From positions 558,001 to 622,000 of the forward strand of contig NZ_CP094469.1 in assembly GCF_023347295.1 (NCBI RefSeq): 64,000 nucleotides of DNA, written 5' to 3'. The DNA is from Faecalibacterium sp. I3-3-33 (GTDB lineage: Bacteria; Bacillota; Clostridia; Oscillospirales; Ruminococcaceae). Positions 1 to 8,294 of this stretch are shown piece after piece; the stretch's first letter is position 1, and the number at the start of each line of letters is the position of its first letter. Made by a program: the position numbers and the translations under genes. Under the pieces are notes generated by a model. It saw only the letters and a list, made by a program, of their open reading frames with translations. It was not told the origin of the DNA and did no database searches.

Positions 1-2
1 CA

Positions 3-1205
3 CAGGCCGCCGGTACGGATGGCGTTACCCTGCTCAACCTCTGCCTGCCCATCTACAACTTTATTTTTGCCATTGGCTCTATGATCGCGCTGGGCTCGGC
101 CACCCGCTACGCCATTGCCAAGGCGCAGAACGATGCCCGGGGACAGCGGTATTTCTCCAATGCCATTCTGTGCGCCGTACTGGCATCTATCCCGTGGATG
201 CTGGCGGGTGTCTTTGCGCCCGGGGCGCTGCTGCGGCTCATGGGCGGCGATGTCGGCATCGTGGCGCTGGGCATCCCCTATGCGCGCATCTTTTTGCTGT
301 TCACTCCGTTTTTTATGTGCAATTACATCGTTTCGGCCTTTGTCCGCAACGACGGCGACCCCTCCCTTGCCATGGTAGCGACCCTGAGCGGCAGTCTGTT
401 CAACGTGGTGTTCGACTATATCTTTATGTTCCCCATGGGTCTGGGCTTGGCCGGTGCGGCGCTGGCAACGGCGGTTTCGCCTATTATCAGCATCGCCATT
501 TGCAGCCGCCACTTCTTTAAAAAGGAGAACACCCTGCAATTCGTGCGGCAGATGCCCTCGGCAAGGCTGCTGGGGCAGAGCTGTCAGCTGGGCATCTCCG
601 GCTTTGTGGGGGAGCTTTCCTCCGGCGTGACCACCACGGTGTTCAACTTTCTGCTGCTGGGGCTGGCGGGCAACGTGGGCGTAGCAGCCTACGGCGTGGT
701 GGCAAACTTTGCGCTGGTGGCTACCGCCATCTTCAACGGCGTGGCGCAGGGTGCACAGCCGCTGGTGAGCCGCTGCTATGGGCAGAACGACCACGCCGGG
801 GCGCGGAAGCTGCTGCTGTTGGGCAGCGGCACCGTGCTGGTGCTGGCGGCGGTGCTGTACGCTGCGGTGTTCGGGCTGACCGATACCTTTGTAAGCTGGT
901 TCAACAGCGAAAACTCGGTGCAGATGGCGCAGTATGCCCACACCGGGATGCGGATGTACTTTGTGGGCTACTTCTTTGCGGGCTTCAACATCATGGCGGC
1001 GGGCTATCTGAGCGCTGTGAACCGCCCGGCAGAGGCCTCTATCACCTCCATCTGCCGCGGCATGGTGGCCATCGTGGCCTGCTCGCTGGTGCTGAGCGCA
1101 GTGTTCGGGATGCCGGGCGTATGGGCGGCCTTCCCGGCTTCGGAGCTGCTCACCGCCCTGCTGACCCTGTTTCTGCTGCGCAGAAAAAAGGCCGAGACGG
1201 CTTAA
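3..1205 (+). CDS. MATE family multidrug/metabolite exporter, 5' truncated by window edge
   Basis: The reading frame is open from the first bases of the window, so the true start lies upstream; about 400 residues are visible. The protein is a chain of hydrophobic helices with the internal pseudo-repeat and Gly/Ala/Pro-rich membrane segments of MATE cation-antiporters, which expel drugs or metabolites in exchange for Na+ or H+. The visible part covers the end of the N-terminal half and the whole C-terminal half, ending in a basic RRKKAE tail. It converges on the AraC gene with a 4-base overlap of the two 3' ends. The substrate cannot be told from sequence. Confidence 0.85.
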   Translation, partial: QAAGTDGVTLLNLCLPIYNFIFAIGSMIALGSATRYAIAKAQNDARGQRYFSNAILCAVLASIPWMLAGVFAPGALLRLMGGDVGIVALGIPYARIFLLFTPFFMCNYIVSAFVRNDGDPSLAMVATLSGSLFNVVFDYIFMFPMGLGLAGAALATAVSPIISIAICSRHFFKKENTLQFVRQMPSARLLGQSCQLGISGFVGELSSGVTTTVFNFLLLGLAGNVGVAAYGVVANFALVATAIFNGVAQGAQPLVSRCYGQNDHAGARKLLLLGSGTVLVLAAVLYAAVFGLTDTFVSWFNSENSVQMAQYAHTGMRMYFVGYFFAGFNIMAAGYLSAVNRPAEASITSICRGMVAIVACSLVLSAVFGMPGVWAAFPASELLTALLTLFLLRRKKAETA

Positions 1206-2047
1206 ATATACATCTCCTGTTCCCGCATGGTCTCCTCGGGCGTAAGCCCGGCCTGTGCGGCGCGACCGGTCAGTGCCCGCCATTGTGCAGGGGACTGGCC
1301 GGTTTCTTTTTTGAATACCCGGCACAGGTAGTTCGCCCCGGAAAAGCCGCACAAGCTGGCCACCACGTCTAGTGTGTACTCCCGGTGCAGCAGCAGCCGC
1401 TGCGCGGCCTCGATGCGCACGGTGGTCAGGTACTTGCCCGGCGGCACGCCCACGGCGGCGGTAAAGGTGCGCACCAAATGGCTTTTGGAGACCCCCAGCC
1501 GCTCGCTGAGCTCCTCCACGCCGTACAGTCCCGCGTAGTTGGCGCGGATATCCTCAATGGCGGCCTGCACCAGCGGCGGCAGGGCGGGCGCGGCGCTGTC
1601 GGCATCCGCCAGCTCACACAGCAGGGCAAAGACCAGCTGGCTGCGGGCACGGCTGTGGGTGTTTTTTTCCTCCGCAAGACGCCCCATCAGCTCGGCGGCG
1701 GCAGGGCAGGTCTCGCCTTTGGCAAGATAGGGCAGCTCCTGCAGGCCGTTCAAAAACTGCGTGCTGGCCTGCCCGGTCAGCTGGACGCACAGCAGATGGC
1801 AGCTGTCCTCCGGGGTCAGGGTGAGCGGGGCGCGGCTTAAGATCAGATGTCCCGCCGCAGCGGACTGCGGCGGCAGCACCAGCACAGAGCCGGCGGGCGC
1901 AGCCGATGCCCCGGGCAGGGAAGCCGTGCATCTGCCGCTGGAAACAAGGCAGACCCACAGCCCCTCGCCGGTCAGGGTGCGGGGCGCGGAAAGCTGCACG
2001 TCCAGCAGCGCAGCTGGTGCGGCGATGGTGTTCCAGTCAAACAGCAA
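1202..2047 (-). CDS. AraC family transcriptional regulator
   Basis: 281 residues. The C-terminal ~100 residues form a two-helix-turn-helix AraC DNA-binding domain: LSERLGVSKSHLVRTFTA is the first HTH and a VASLCGFSGANYLCRVFKKE stretch leads into the second, with the usual F-K-x-x-x-G-x-S-P ending. The N-terminal ~150 residues look like a cupin-type sensing domain. It is divergent from the sugar-ABC ATPase gene across a 124-base gap, so it may control that gene or a carbohydrate regulon. The effector is not identifiable. Confidence 0.85.
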   Translation of the reverse strand: MLFDWNTIAAPAALLDVQLSAPRTLTGEGLWVCLVSSGRCTASLPGASAAPAGSVLVLPPQSAAAGHLILSRAPLTLTPEDSCHLLCVQLTGQASTQFLNGLQELPYLAKGETCPAAAELMGRLAEEKNTHSRARSQLVFALLCELADADSAAPALPPLVQAAIEDIRANYAGLYGVEELSERLGVSKSHLVRTFTAAVGVPPGKYLTTVRIEAAQRLLLHREYTLDVVASLCGFSGANYLCRVFKKETGQSPAQWRALTGRAAQAGLTPEETMREQEMYI

Positions 2048-2171
2048 TATCTGACACCTCTAATCAATAAAATGCTATTTTATATCACAAAATTATCTGT
2101 TATTATAGTACCAACGAAACAACACGCCGTCAAGGGCGTGAAACACCAAATATTTACGGAGGATAACGATT

Positions 2172-3287
2172 ATGGCTTCCATTAGCTGCCAGCACATCTA
2201 CAAGATCTATCCGGGCGCAACTGCCCCGTCTGTTACCGACTTCAACCTGGAGATCCAGGATAAGGAGTTCATCATCTTCGTCGGCCCCTCTGGCTGCGGC
2301 AAGTCTACCACCCTGCGTATGATCGCCGGTCTGGAGGAGATCTCCAAGGGCGAGATGTACATCGGCGGCCGTCTGATCAACGACGTCCCCCCGAAGGATC
2401 GTGATATCGCCATGGTGTTCCAGAGCTACGCTCTGTACCCCCACATGACCGTTTACAAGAACATCGCTTTCGGTCTGGAACTGCGCAAGACCCCGAAGGA
2501 CGAGATCGACAAGCGCGTGCACGAGGCTGCTAAGATCCTGGAGATCGAGCACCTGCTGGACCGCAAGCCCAAGGCTCTGTCCGGTGGTCAGCGTCAGCGT
2601 GTTGCTCTGGGCCGTGCAATGGTTCGTAACCCGGCAGTCTTCCTGCTGGACGAGCCCCTGTCCAACCTGGATGCTAAGCTGCGTACCTCCATGCGCACCG
2701 AGATCATCAAGCTGCACAAGAAGCTGGCTACCACCTTCATCTACGTTACCCACGACCAGACCGAGGCTATGACCATGGGCGACCGTATCGTGGTTATGAA
2801 GGACGGCATTATCCAGCAGGTCGATACCCCGCAGAACCTGTACGATATGCCTTGCAACATGTTCGTTGCTGGCTTCATCGGCAGCCCCCAGATGAACTTC
2901 CTGGACGGCACCCTGATCAAGAAGGGCGACCTGTACGGTGTTGACCTGGGCGGCGACGTGATCCCCCTGCCCAAGGAGAAGACCGCCGACGGCAAGCTGG
3001 ATTCCTACGTTGGCAAGAAGATCAAGATGGGCATCCGTCCCGAGGATATCGACGACGAGCCCGAGTTTATGGCAAAGCACACCGACTGCCAGCTGGATGC
3101 TCAGGTCGATGTTTCCGAAATGATGGGCGCTGAGATCTACCTGTACCTGGAGTACAAGGGCAACAAGATGACCGCCCGCGTTGCTCCCACCTCCAAGGCT
3201 CGCAACGGAGACACCGTCCGCGTTGCATTCGATCCCCATAAGGTGCACCTGTTCGACATCGAGACCGAGCAGACCATCCTGAACTAA
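2172..3287 (+). CDS. msmK: Sugar ABC transporter ATP-binding protein (MsmK/UgpC type)
   Basis: 371 residues, normal length for this family. Walker [10 protein letters not shown] is at residues 38-46, the signature LSGGQRQRV near residue 136, Walker [12 protein letters not shown] near 158, and the switch His follows in YVTHDQ. The C-terminal third is the regulatory TOBE-type domain of carbohydrate importers. It stands alone with no permease or binding-protein neighbours, preceded by TTTACGGAGGATAACG before the ATG and followed at once by a terminator. Codon use is strongly optimised, unlike its neighbours, which suggests high expression. In Firmicutes such orphan ATPases energise several importers; I infer it serves the ATPase-less pectin importer at 45-48 kb. 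Confidence 0.9.
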   Translation: MASISCQHIYKIYPGATAPSVTDFNLEIQDKEFIIFVGPSGCGKSTTLRMIAGLEEISKGEMYIGGRLINDVPPKDRDIAMVFQSYALYPHMTVYKNIAFGLELRKTPKDEIDKRVHEAAKILEIEHLLDRKPKALSGGQRQRVALGRAMVRNPAVFLLDEPLSNLDAKLRTSMRTEIIKLHKKLATTFIYVTHDQTEAMTMGDRIVVMKDGIIQQVDTPQNLYDMPCNMFVAGFIGSPQMNFLDGTLIKKGDLYGVDLGGDVIPLPKEKTADGKLDSYVGKKIKMGIRPEDIDDEPEFMAKHTDCQLDAQVDVSEMMGAEIYLYLEYKGNKMTARVAPTSKARNGDTVRVAFDPHKVHLFDIETEQTILN

Positions 3288-3330
3288 GACTTAGCAAAGA
3301 TCATTTTTGATCCTCCTATCATACGAAAGA

Positions 3331-3360
3331 CCGCCGAAGGGAAACCTTCGGCGGTTTTTC
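3331..3360 (+). terminator. Rho-independent terminator after msmK
   Basis: CCGCCGAAGG / CCTTCGGCGG stem with a short loop and a TTTTTC tail, 44 bases after the msmK stop codon. Confidence 0.9.
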
Positions 3361-3370
3361 GTTTTGGAGA

Positions 3371-3480
3371 ACCCTCTCGTGAAAATGGGGTTCAGAAACG
3401 CCCACAGGCGTTTCTGAACCCCGAAATAAAAATATTTCTTCCGCTGAATATGCCCAAAGCAACGCGGCGGGCATTCCCAA
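3371..3480 (+). repeat. Two-hairpin intergenic element, copy A
   Basis: After a CCCTCTCGTGAAAA lead-in comes a 16-bp perfect hairpin (3387-3422, GGGGTTCAGAAACGCC arm), an AAATAAAAATATTTC linker, the conserved CTTCCGCTGAATATG block, and a second hairpin (3446-3476, GCCC/GGGC stem) ending ATTCCCAATC. Three further copies with different stem sequences lie at 33001-33235, 35661-35775 (reverse) and 42011-42135. Confidence 0.7.
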
Positions 3481-4371
3481 TCATTTGATCTGTGTGCCCT
3501 GCCGCACCAGCTCGATGAACACGTTCATCTGGGGGGTCACCCATTTATCCCGGTGGTAGAATAGCTGCCGGTGCATCATGACGGTGCAGTCCGGCACGTT
3601 CAGCCGAGCCAGACGCCCCTCGGCCAGTGCGCTGCGCACGATGTACTCCGGCAAAAAGGAAAGCCCCATGCCCTGCTCTACCATCTGGCACAGCAGCGCG
3701 GCGCTGCCCAGTTCCAGATAGGGGTGGATGGCAAGGCCGTGCGCCGCCATGCACTGGTCCAGCGCGTCCCGGTAGCTCATGCCCCGCTCGGTAAGCAGAA
3801 ACTCCTGCCGGGGCAGAATGTCCAGCGGGAGCACGCTTTCCTGCGCCAGCGGATGCTGCGGCGGCGCAATGAAGCACACCGGCTCCGGCACATCCGCAGC
3901 CAGCACCAGCGCAGGCTGCAAAAGGGGCTGGTCCAGCGTGTAGACAAGGTCTACCTGATTGGTGCTCAGCAATTGCAGCATCTCGTCCGTGGAGGCTGTG
4001 TGCAGCACCAGCTCCACCTGCGGGCAGCGGGCATGGTAGCGCTGCAACAGCCCCGGCAAAAAGGTACTGCACACGGAATCCGCCAGCGCAATGCGCAAGC
4101 TGCCCCGCACCTGCTGGGCGGGCTGCAAGGCGGCCTGCGCCTGCTGGGCAGTTTCCAGCAGGGTGCGGGCGTAGCCTAAAAAGGTCTGCCCGGCATCGGT
4201 CAGGCGCACCGTTTTACCCACGCGGTCAAACAGCGGGGTGCCCAGTTCGGCCTCCAGCTGTGCAATTTGGGAGGACACCGCCGACTGCGAGTAGCCCAGC
4301 TGCCGCGCGGTGCGGGAAAAGCTGTGCAACTCGGCGATGTGCAAAAAGGTATTGACAGTCCGCAGTTCCAT
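3481..4371 (-). CDS. LysR family transcriptional regulator
   Basis: 296 residues. Residues 1-60 are a typical LysR winged HTH (FSRTARQLGYSQSAVSSQIA), followed by a periplasmic-binding-protein-like effector domain. The start is set by AAAAGGAGCCGTTC before the ATG. It is the last gene of a leftward run (S24 repressor, 72-aa protein, trmO, lysR) with gaps of 24, -4 and 12 bases, so it is probably co-transcribed with trmO instead of having its own divergent target. The regulated gene is unknown. Confidence 0.88.
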   Translation of the reverse strand: MELRTVNTFLHIAELHSFSRTARQLGYSQSAVSSQIAQLEAELGTPLFDRVGKTVRLTDAGQTFLGYARTLLETAQQAQAALQPAQQVRGSLRIALADSVCSTFLPGLLQRYHARCPQVELVLHTASTDEMLQLLSTNQVDLVYTLDQPLLQPALVLAADVPEPVCFIAPPQHPLAQESVLPLDILPRQEFLLTERGMSYRDALDQCMAAHGLAIHPYLELGSAALLCQMVEQGMGLSFLPEYIVRSALAEGRLARLNVPDCTVMMHRQLFYHRDKWVTPQMNVFIELVRQGTQIK

Positions 4372-4383
4372 GAACGGCTCCTT

Positions 4384-5100
4384 TTATAACAGGGTGATAT
4401 CCTGCACGGTGAGCTGAGCACCGTCCACGGTAAAATGCACTTCCAGCCCGGCAAACTCCATGCCGTACACCCGCTGCGGGTCGTGCTGGTAGGAGGGGCG
4501 GGGGTCGCTGGCAAGTACGCCCTGCAACGCGGCGCGGTCGGCCTCCGGTACGGTCTGCCACAGCGCTTCCGGGCAGGACACTTCCAGATGGTGGGTGCGG
4601 GTCTGCCCGGTAAAGCCCTCGGCGGCATCCGGGTGGCAGTCCGCGTAGGGGATGTAGGGCTTGATATCGTAGATGGGGGTGCCGTCCATCAGGTCGGCAC
4701 CGCGCACGATGAGCACCGGCCCAACGTCCTGGCGCTGCTCAATAGCTTCCAGCTTTACGCTGGAAAGTCCCAGAGGGTTCGGCCGGAAGGGCGACCGGGT
4801 GGCAAACACGCCCACCCGGGTGTTGCCGCCAAGGCGCGGCGGGCGCACGGTGGGGGACCAGCTTTCCCGCACCGCGCCGGAAAACTGCCATACCAGCCAG
4901 ATGTGGCTGAAATCCTCCAGTCCGCGCAGAGCATCGGGGTTGCGGTATTCCGGGGTAAAGATGATCTCACCCCGCAGCTCTTCTACCAGCCCGCTCTGAC
5001 GCGGGATGCCGAACTTGGTGGGAAAGGCGGTGTGGATATGGGCAATGACCTTCAGGGTCATGGCTTCGGATGCCTGCTGCATGATGAACTCCTTGCTCAA
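4384..5100 (-). CDS. trmO: tRNA (N6-threonylcarbamoyladenosine(37)-N6)-methyltransferase TrmO
   Basis: 238 residues of the TsaA/YaeB (TrmO) family, which uses S-adenosylmethionine to methylate t6A37 of ANN-decoding tRNAs in the cytoplasm. Diagnostic stretches are the GLEDFSHIWLVWQF strand, RSPFRPNPLGLS and GADLMDGTPIYDIKPYIPYA, which build the SAM-binding beta-barrel. A C-terminal extension of about 70 residues is as in other bacterial TrmO proteins. The start overlaps the stop of the upstream 72-aa gene by 4 bases and lysR begins 12 bases after it, so translation is probably coupled. Confidence 0.9.
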   Translation of the reverse strand: MSKEFIMQQASEAMTLKVIAHIHTAFPTKFGIPRQSGLVEELRGEIIFTPEYRNPDALRGLEDFSHIWLVWQFSGAVRESWSPTVRPPRLGGNTRVGVFATRSPFRPNPLGLSSVKLEAIEQRQDVGPVLIVRGADLMDGTPIYDIKPYIPYADCHPDAAEGFTGQTRTHHLEVSCPEALWQTVPEADRAALQGVLASDPRPSYQHDPQRVYGMEFAGLEVHFTVDGAQLTVQDITLL

Positions 5101-5315
5101 TAGATCTTTTCAATAGGGCAGTCGGCGGGGATGCCGTACCGGCTGCGGAAGGACTGCAATTCCTGCGGGCTGCGGATCAGCTGCACCTCGGTAAAATGGC
5201 CGGTGTGCAGATCCTGAAACCCGGCCACCTGCTCCCCAGTGCAGATGCTGCACCGCAGCACTGGCTTCTGGGCGGCGGGGTCGTAAGCGGGGAACGCTTT
5301 CTTTTTGCCGAACAC
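5097..5315 (-). CDS. Small conserved protein of unknown function (72 aa)
   Basis: Starts MFGKKKAFPAYDPA and contains RCSICTGEQVAGF followed by HTGHFTEVQLI. The layout of a Cys pair, a Gly-Glu-Gln turn and amphipathic strands recalls a short protein widespread in Clostridia that databases often label aspartate dehydrogenase domain protein. It has no NAD-binding fold of its own and I would not accept that enzyme name. It sits between the S24 repressor and trmO in one leftward operon. AGAAAGGAGCAGCCC precedes the start. Confidence 0.7.
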   Translation of the reverse strand: MFGKKKAFPAYDPAAQKPVLRCSICTGEQVAGFQDLHTGHFTEVQLIRSPQELQSFRSRYGIPADCPIEKIY

Positions 5316-5339
5316 GGGCTGCTCCTTTCTTTCCTTATC

Positions 5340-5960
5340 TTATAGGCCGCGGCAAAGCCCCACGGCCTTGCCTTCAATGTGCAGCTCCGAAAGCTGCTCT
5401 CCGGCGTAGAACATGGGCGGGCAGACGGCGGCGTTGTCTGCCAGCAGCATCACGGCATCGCCCTGCCGGTGGAAGTGCTTGAGGGTGGCTTCCTCGCCCA
5501 CCCGCACGGCGGCGATCTCGCCCTGCTCCACCTCGGGCTGGCAGCGGATGCAAACGATGTCTCCGTTGCATATTGTGGGAGACATACTGTCGCCGTGGCA
5601 GGTCAGGGCAAAATCTGCGTGCCACGCGGCGGGCACCCCGATATAGCACTCAATATTCTGCTCGGCGGTGATGGGGGTGCCGCAGGCGATGGAGCCAATC
5701 AGCGGTACCTGCACCATGGCAGGCAGCGGCTCAAAGCCCGGGGGGCAGGCGCAGGGTGCGTCCAGCCCCAGCAGAGCAGCGGGGGTGGTCTCCAGCGCCT
5801 GTGCCAGCTCCTCTACCTTGGATTGGGGCAGGTCGTTGATGCCTTTTTCTAGTTTGGTGATGGAGGAACGGGAGCGGTAGCCCATGCGCCGGGCAAGCTC
5901 CTGCTGCGAAAGGCCCAGCTGCTCCCGGCGCAGACGGACACGGGTAGATAGATCGGACAT
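5340..5960 (-). CDS. XRE/S24 self-cleaving repressor (CI/LexA-like)
   Basis: 206 residues. Residues 5-65 form an XRE helix-turn-helix (LSQQELARRMGYRSRSSITK). Residues 85-206 form an S24 peptidase domain with cleavage site Ala-Cys-Gly at 92-94, nucleophile Ser125 (GDSMSP) and general base Lys161 (ATLKHF). In this family activated RecA stimulates autocleavage at Ala/Cys-Gly. An XRE N-terminus rather than the LexA winged helix marks it as a phage-type or stress-response repressor, not the housekeeping LexA. It heads a leftward operon with trmO and lysR and faces two small phage-like genes across a divergent promoter region containing repeated ATCAACAA sites. Confidence 0.88.
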   Translation of the reverse strand: MSDLSTRVRLRREQLGLSQQELARRMGYRSRSSITKLEKGINDLPQSKVEELAQALETTPAALLGLDAPCACPPGFEPLPAMVQVPLIGSIACGTPITAEQNIECYIGVPAAWHADFALTCHGDSMSPTICNGDIVCIRCQPEVEQGEIAAVRVGEEATLKHFHRQGDAVMLLADNAAVCPPMFYAGEQLSELHIEGKAVGLCRGL

Positions 5961-6014
5961 GACAGTTCTCCTGAAAACTATGGGTTGTAGTGTGAAACGC
6001 GGCTTTCTGCTTTG

Positions 6015-6043
6015 AGTATAGCAGAAAATTTCCTGAAAATCAA
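6015..6043 (-). promoter_or_regulatory. Promoter of the S24 repressor operon
   Basis: On the minus strand, TTGATT (6038-6043) is 17 bases from TATACT (6015-6020). The -35 box overlaps an ATCAACAA motif (6039-6046), consistent with autorepression. Confidence 0.75.
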
Positions 6044-6072
6044 CAATTACAGAGCGTTTTGGAAATTGCAGG

Positions 6073-6101
6073 TTGACAGTTAATCAACAACAGAGTATAA
6101 T
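6073..6101 (+). promoter_or_regulatory. Strong promoter facing the S24 repressor, with operator-like repeats
   Basis: TTGACA (6073-6078), a 17-base spacer and TATAAT (6096-6101), a consensus sigma-A promoter. An ATCAACAA motif lies inside the spacer (6083-6090) and an inverted ATTGTTG lies just downstream (6112-6118); a third motif covers the opposing -35 box. The arrangement resembles a CI/Cro switch. Confidence 0.85.
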
Positions 6102-6130
6102 ACAACCAATGATTGTTGCAAATGCGGTGA

Positions 6131-6706
<576 letters not shown>

Positions 6707-6730
6707 GCAAATAACCGTGAAAAAACATAA

Positions 6731-6771
6731 AACAGGGCTGCTGCACCGTGTTTCGTGCAGCAGCCCTGTTT
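6731..6771 (+). terminator. Terminator after the Cro-like/ArpU-like pair
   Basis: AACAGGGCTGCTGCAC / GTGCAGCAGCCCTGTT stem with a short TTTC-containing loop and flanking A and T runs, so it may work in both directions. Confidence 0.85.
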
Positions 6772-6774
6772 GGG

Positions 6775-6939
6775 TTATTTCTTCTTGGCGTCCGGGTCCT
6801 CGCAATGGCTGTGGCAGGAAGCGCAGTTGCCGTTGCAGCCCTCGCCCTTCCAGCCGCCCTGTCTGGAGATCCAGACCACAGCCAGCGCAAACAGCACAGC
6901 CAATATTACCAGCGTGATGATCCCGCGAAGTGTCAGCAT
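6775..6939 (-). CDS. Small single-pass membrane protein with Cys-rich tail (FeoB-associated type)
   Basis: 54 residues from the ATG at 6939, chosen because CGAGGG lies 6 bases upstream; an ATG at 6945 touches that site. One membrane helix (ITLVILAVLFALAVVWI) is followed by a cytoplasmic tail GCNGNCASCHSHC with four Cys and two His. This matches the size and layout of FeoB-associated Cys-rich membrane proteins, which are thought to handle iron. No feo gene is in the window, so the role is uncertain. Confidence 0.65.
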   Translation of the reverse strand: MLTLRGIITLVILAVLFALAVVWISRQGGWKGEGCNGNCASCHSHCEDPDAKKK

Positions 6940-7147
6940 ATACATCCCTCGATTTCTCTTATGCAGCTTTCTGCCCCCAAGTATACACGATTTGCAGGCA
7001 AAGAGCAACAGCCTGCCGCACATTTTTTGTGCAGGGCGCAGCCGGTGCAGCTGCCCGGCGGTAATGTTGCACGCCCGGCACCCGGCATGGCGTTTTTGCT
7101 GGGAAGGAAAGTGTTTCGAAAAAAGTAAAAGTTTTTCAAATTAGGGC

Positions 7148-7176
7148 TTGCATTTCGGCAAAGGCCGTGCTATAAT
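7148..7176 (+). promoter_or_regulatory. Promoter of tRNA-Val
   Basis: TTGCAT (7148-7153), 17-base spacer, TATAAT (7171-7176), about 40 bases before the tRNA. Confidence 0.8.
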
Positions 7177-7216
7177 AATCACGTTCCAGTTCGGAGCGCA
7201 CAACACAAGCGAATAT

Positions 7217-7293
7217 GGAGGATTAGCTCAGCTGGTTAGAGCACCTGCATCACACGCAGGGGGTCTGGGGTTCGAGTCCCTAATTCTCCACCA
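7217..7293 (+). tRNA. tRNA-Val (anticodon CAC)
   Basis: Complete cloverleaf: acceptor arms GGAGGAT / ATTCTCC, D-loop GCTCAGCTGGTTAGAGC, anticodon stem CCTGC / GCAGG around loop ATCACAC giving anticodon CAC, T arm with GGTTCGAGTCC, and encoded 3' CCA. It decodes GUG. Confidence 0.95.
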
Positions 7294-7374
7294 TACAGTT
7301 CGTACTCGAACCTGCAAGGGTTTGGGTACGTTTTTTTTGTTTATCATACTGGCGCAACAAAGCGATAAACGAGC

Positions 7375-7415
7375 AAAGGCAGGGTATCATCGTAGTGATG
7401 GTATCCTGCCTTTTT
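7375..7415 (+). terminator. Terminator between tRNA-Val and the LytTR operon
   Basis: AAAGGCAGG.ATACCATC-type inverted arms (GGCAGGGTATCATC / GATGGTATCCTGCC) with a GTAG-type loop and a TTTTTG tail. The next 168 bases up to 7584 hold no gene that I can see. Confidence 0.8.
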
Positions 7416-7583
7416 GCTTTGCAGAAGGAAGCTTGCTTTGTGCGAACTTGGCCGCCCCTACAAGACAGGCGTCTAAAAACAACCTCGTTTCAAACAAAGG
7501 TTTTCCATTGCATTTCACGGAAAAGTATGTTTCAATAAAAAGAGTGATACGGCGATCAGACGCAGAGAGAAGGTGGGTGCAGG

Positions 7584-8294
7584 ATGTTCAGGATCGCAAT
7601 CGTGGAAGATCAGGAGGAAACGCGGGAATGCCTGAACCGGTTCGTTCGGCAATATGCCGAGGAGCAGGGGTTACAGGTGGAGATCAGCCTCATTGCGGAC
7701 GGCTCCGAGATTGCAGAACACTATACGCCGGGGTTCGACATCATTTTTATGGATGTGGAGATGCCCCGGCTGGACGGTTTTGCCGCTGCCGAAGCCATCC
7801 GGGCGGTGGACGCGGAGGTGGTGCTGGTCTTTGTGACCAACATGGCGCAGTACGCCATCCGGGGGTACGAGGTGGACGCGCTGGATTATGTGCTGAAACC
7901 GGTGAATTATTATCAGTTCTGCACAAAGCTCTCCCGCGCCATCCAGCGGGTGCAGCGGCGCAGAGGCGGGCAGGTGGTGCTGCAGCTGGCGGGCGGCGGC
8001 ATCCAGCTTTTGGACACTGCGGATATCTATTATCTGGAGACCCGCAGCCGGATGCTGTACTACCACACCGCCAAAGGAGAATTTGCGGTGCGCGCCAGCC
8101 TGCAAAGCGCCGAAAAGCAGCTTGCCGAGTACCATTTTGTCCGCTGCAACCAGTGCTATCTGGTTAACTTAGCCTACGTCAAGGGCATTGAAAGCGACTT
8201 TGCCCTTGTGAAAGACGACCGGCTGGAGATCAGCCGGCGGCAGCGCACGGCCTTTCTTACCGCAGTGGCGTCCTACATGGGAGGTGTGCTGTGA
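7584..8294 (+). CDS. LytTR-family response regulator
   Basis: 236 residues. Residues 1-125 are a receiver domain with acidic pocket EDQEE near residue 8, phospho-acceptor Asp in FDIIFMDVEMPRLDG near residue 56, and Lys in LDYVLKPVNY near 105. Residues 135-236 are a LytTR DNA-binding domain (YYLETRSRMLYYHT, FVRCNQCYLVNLAYV). It overlaps the kinase gene by 4 bases. AgrA-like regulators of this type usually control peptide-sensing or surface genes, but no signal-peptide gene is visible here. Confidence 0.9.
   Translation: MFRIAIVEDQEETRECLNRFVRQYAEEQGLQVEISLIADGSEIAEHYTPGFDIIFMDVEMPRLDGFAAAEAIRAVDAEVVLVFVTNMAQYAIRGYEVDALDYVLKPVNYYQFCTKLSRAIQRVQRRRGGQVVLQLAGGGIQLLDTADIYYLETRSRMLYYHTAKGEFAVRASLQSAEKQLAEYHFVRCNQCYLVNLAYVKGIESDFALVKDDRLEISRRQRTAFLTAVASYMGGVL

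Noticed and set aside
5340..5960. Calling the S24 repressor the housekeeping LexA
   Set aside because: The N-terminal domain is XRE-type rather than the LexA winged helix, and the divergent partner genes are phage-like.
7217..7293. tRNA-Val as a phage attachment site next to the S24 regulator cassette
   Set aside because: No integrase, no duplicated tRNA 3' end and no phage structural gene is visible nearby.
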